Positions 14,676 through 16,331 of a stretch of 16,331 nt of DNA are shown here, piece after piece. The position numbers and the translations under genes were made by a program. Below the pieces are notes generated by a model that saw nothing but the letters and a program-made list of their open reading frames with translations, did no database searches and was not told the origin of the DNA. The first letter of the stretch is position 1, and every line of letters starts with the position of its first letter. The stretch is from positions 1 to 16,331 of the forward strand of contig CADBUD010000032.1 in assembly GCA_902797785.1 (NCBI GenBank). The letters are read 5' to 3'. Origin of the DNA: an uncultured Lachnospiraceae bacterium (lineage in GTDB: Bacteria > Bacillota > Clostridia > Lachnospirales > Lachnospiraceae).

Positions 14676-15686
14676 TTACTGTTTTCCATAAAATTCATCC
14701 AGCATCCGCTCAATCTCCTCCGTATCCTTTCCTGGCTTGTGCTTTTTCATATCATCGTTTTCTGCCGTAATCTTTTTCTTCACAACATCTTTTGCCGGTA
14801 AATAGATTTTAGGAACTGCCTTTACATAATAATAATATTCGTCGTCTTCGAACTGTACATATTCAACTCGTGAAAAATCAACATTAAAGCAGAACAACTC
14901 CAGCAAAAATCCTACCGCAATGGCCAAAACACTTCCCAGAAAGAGAAAAAGAAGATCTGTTTCCGTATCAAGCAAATACTCCCCGATCAAAACAATCAAA
15001 AGCTCGACGATGACTCCCACGATCATGCCAATCGTCCAGGAGTGATCTGTACTGGCGCGCCGAATCAAATAGATCAAGAGAGTCACCCCTGCCAGCATCA
15101 CCAGCCAGAGATACATTTCCTGATTTGTAAAAATCCGGTTAAAAATATAAATCAGCCGGTTGATATTCGTCTCATCCTCCAGATTTACGATTGCCGCACC
15201 ATTCAGCTTAGCAAAAATCAAAAGGTAATAGACCAGTACTCCACATGACATAGGAAGAATCAATGCAATATTTCCCAACAATCCGACGCATACCGGTATC
15301 ATCTCCGGAACCTTTAGTAAAAAAGCCAGAGGAACAAGCAGGACAACGATACTGCTTTTAGGGATAAAATGAAAAATAAGCAAATACATCAAAAGAAACA
15401 CGAGAACCGAAATTCCCGCCAACTCTAGGGATATTTTGCTAAATCCCCAGGTAATCATAAGACCGCATACCACTGCTGTCACCCCAAAGGGCATAAATGC
15501 GCAAAGCAGCGCCAGAATCAGGTTGATCCAAAAAAAATCCAGCTGCTGCAGAACCCCTGCAGTGGAATTAATATAGAAAAAAAGCAGCCAGGCCAGGATA
15601 AACTTTATCAGAGGCAGCAGCACCCGCTCATTTTGAGCATAGAACTGCTGGATACCTTCACGTTTTTTTTGTATTTCTGTCATCAT
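14676..15686 (-). CDS. Uncharacterised multi-pass membrane protein upstream of cdaA
   Basis: A 336-residue protein from ATG 15686, with about eight hydrophobic segments spread over 23-267 and a soluble, charged C-terminus. A tyrosine-rich motif VEYVQFEDDEYYYYVKAVPK, split as VEYVQFEDDE (274-283) and YYYYVKAVPK (284-293), follows the last span, and the final 40 residues are rich in Lys and Glu. I do not recognise a characterised family; I have the impression that this motif recurs in Lachnospiraceae proteins encoded beside cdaA, but cannot check. I prefer ATG 15686 (or the adjacent 15683) because AAAGGAG lies 6-9 bases upstream; an ATG at 15713 adds nine residues without a good ribosome site. 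It overlaps the gene before it by 29 bases and precedes cdaA by 15, so a link to c-di-AMP production or envelope sensing is plausible (inference). Confidence 0.9.
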   Translation of the reverse strand: MMTEIQKKREGIQQFYAQNERVLLPLIKFILAWLLFFYINSTAGVLQQLDFFWINLILALLCAFMPFGVTAVVCGLMITWGFSKISLELAGISVLVFLLMYLLIFHFIPKSSIVVLLVPLAFLLKVPEMIPVCVGLLGNIALILPMSCGVLVYYLLIFAKLNGAAIVNLEDETNINRLIYIFNRIFTNQEMYLWLVMLAGVTLLIYLIRRASTDHSWTIGMIVGVIVELLIVLIGEYLLDTETDLLFLFLGSVLAIAVGFLLELFCFNVDFSRVEYVQFEDDEYYYYVKAVPKIYLPAKDVVKKKITAENDDMKKHKPGKDTEEIERMLDEFYGKQ

Positions 15687-16128
15687 GACCTGCTCCTTTC
15701 TGTTTTTTTTCATATTCTATTTCCAAACGTTTTAATCTCACATGATATTTTTTTGCACTTGCTTTTGCTTTCTCGTATTTTTTCTTGTAGAGAAAAAAAC
15801 TCAGGACAAGAAAAAACACTTCAAAGAGCAGATAAATCCCAATCATTTTGGTTACTTCTGACATGATTTCATTATTTTGAACCACAGAAAAAAGCTGATC
15901 TATACAAAGAACAGCATAAATTCCGGCCAGGATTCCATAGGCAATTGTTGTATATATCCAGGTCTGGATCATCTTTCTTATGATATAATCTCCACGAAAA
16001 TACTGTAGAATCTTTAAATCCTCACGCCCGTTTCCTTGTTCATATGCGGCAATCTGGGTCATCATCCGGACTCGATTCTCATTTACCATCTTTTTGATCC
16101 TTTCTCTCAAGTGAGCATTTTTACTCAT
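15658..16128 (-). CDS. Uncharacterised two-span membrane protein, first gene of the operon
   Basis: A 156-residue protein with an amphipathic basic N-terminal helix, a motif AAYEQGNGREDLKILQYF (27-44), two membrane spans (about 55-77 and 95-114) and a basic, probably coiled C-terminus. I recognise no family. ATG 16128 has GGGGAAGG upstream, but the bases just before it form a perfect extended -10 promoter element. If that promoter is real, the start is more likely ATG 16089 (Met14), which has AAAGGA at good spacing and would give 143 residues. The C-terminal coding has two A8 runs and overlaps the next membrane gene by 29 bases. The pair stands at the head of the cdaA-cdaR-glmM operon and may work together. 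Confidence 0.85.
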   Translation of the reverse strand: MSKNAHLRERIKKMVNENRVRMMTQIAAYEQGNGREDLKILQYFRGDYIIRKMIQTWIYTTIAYGILAGIYAVLCIDQLFSVVQNNEIMSEVTKMIGIYLLFEVFFLVLSFFLYKKKYEKAKASAKKYHVRLKRLEIEYEKKQKGAGHDDRNTKKT

Positions 16129-16155
16129 TATATCATACCTTCCCCTTTTATTAAA
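16127..16155 (-). promoter_or_regulatory. Candidate promoter with perfect extended -10 over the first start codon
   Basis: On the minus strand TTTAAT (16155-16150), a 17-base spacer, and TATAAT (16132-16127) line up, and TG one base before the hexamer makes TGATATAAT a perfect extended -10. The -35 is weak (3 of 6). Transcription would begin near 16120, inside the longer reading of the first gene, leaving about 30 bases of leader before ATG 16089. The element is the best sigma-A-type match I see in the window. Confidence 0.5.
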
Positions 16156-16165
16156 GAGAAAAGGG
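16143..16165. terminator. CCCTTTT/AAAAGGG hairpin; terminator-like on the plus strand
   Basis: CCCTTTT (16143-16149) and AAAAGGG (16159-16165) pair around a 9-base loop, and on the plus strand TTATTTTTTT follows at 16166-16175, the form of an intrinsic terminator for antisense transcription. On the minus strand the same stem would pair with the GGGGAAGG ribosome site of the first gene if transcripts start upstream. Which, if either, is used cannot be told. Confidence 0.4.
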
Positions 16166-16186
16166 TTATTTTTTTGTGAACAAAAC

Positions 16187-16218
16187 AGGGAAATTTTAAG
16201 TTATCTTAAAATTTCCCT
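16187..16218. repeat. Perfect 14-bp hairpin upstream of the operon
   Basis: AGGGAAATTTTAAG (16187-16200) and CTTAAAATTTCCCT (16205-16218) are exact complements around the tetraloop TTAT. On the minus strand it is followed by CTGTTTTGTT, a weak U-rich tail, so it may terminate a transcript coming from beyond the right edge. It is AT-rich except for three G-C pairs at the base, which would also suit a DNA-binding dyad. Confidence 0.6.
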
Positions 16219-16264
16219 TGTATAAATTCACTATTACCTTGTGTTTTGTTACTATTCACAGTCG

Positions 16265-16325
16265 ATTTGCTAAATGAAAGAGATTCGTCGTGCTTGCACG
16301 TAAGAAACTCTTTTATTTAGCAAAT
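16265..16325. repeat. Long palindromic element, 18-bp arms with inner hairpin, at the right edge
   Basis: ATTTGCTAAATGAAAGAG (16265-16282) and CTCTTTTATTTAGCAAAT (16308-16325) pair over 18 positions with one mismatch (G-U in plus-strand RNA). The 25-base centre holds a second hairpin, CGTG and CACG (16289-16300) around CTTG. Only TTTCCT remains before the window ends. It resembles a dispersed intergenic repeat or a long RNA hairpin; no gene lies in 16129-16331. Confidence 0.65.
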
Positions 16326-16331
16326 TTTCCT

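Noticed and set aside
14118..14801. 227-residue plus-strand frame opposite cdaA
   Set aside because: It is antisense to an intact cdaA with all catalytic motifs, has no ribosome site that I can support, and its His/Asn/Cys-rich composition is typical of a shadow frame.
1..16331. CRISPR array, tRNA/rRNA genes, insertion sequences, prophage or attachment sites
   Set aside because: I found no regularly spaced direct repeats, no tRNA- or rRNA-like sequence and no transposase or integrase motif in any frame.

Overview
The window reads as a Firmicute, most likely a Lachnospiraceae-type Clostridium relative (inference). The support is the order cdaA-cdaR-glmM, strong AGGAGG-type ribosome sites, moderate GC with AT-rich spacers, an HPr carrying both His15 and Ser46, and two upstream membrane proteins of a kind I associate with this family. 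Every gene I accept lies on the minus strand, so transcription runs from the right edge to the left edge. I see no tRNA, rRNA, CRISPR array, transposase or prophage gene.

Right part (16128 to 10480): a core envelope operon. It starts with two uncharacterised membrane proteins, followed by the c-di-AMP synthase CdaA, its extracytoplasmic regulator CdaR with an unusually long acidic/serine tail, phosphoglucosamine mutase GlmM (the step to GlcN-1-P and then UDP-GlcNAc) and the PTS phosphocarrier HPr. Several of these genes overlap or are separated by short spacers.

Left part (10451 to 1): a surface-glycan or glycopolymer-tailoring cluster. In transcription order it holds a GtrA-type flippase; a multi-pass GT-C-like transferase; a FAD oxidoreductase with a four-cysteine insert; a membrane-anchored SGNH/DltD-like protein; a GtrB-like GT2 whose catalytic motif looks degenerate; a possible 55-residue membrane peptide; a soluble GT2; an intact GtrB-like GT2; an SDR-type epimerase/dehydratase; a TIM-barrel sugar isomerase/epimerase; a third type of GT2; and the start of a second multi-pass membrane protein, cut by the window edge. 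The set fits a 'charge a lipid-phosphate sugar inside, flip it, transfer it outside' system (GtrB + GtrA + GT-C) with accessory sugar-making and decorating enzymes. The polymer that is modified cannot be told from sequence.

Between genes there is little space, but most of the larger gaps hold perfect or near-perfect inverted repeats. The most striking are at 662-814, 4382-4419, 16187-16218 and 16265-16325. A perfect extended -10 promoter element overlaps the apparent start codon of the first gene (16127-16135), so either that start or that promoter is not what it seems.
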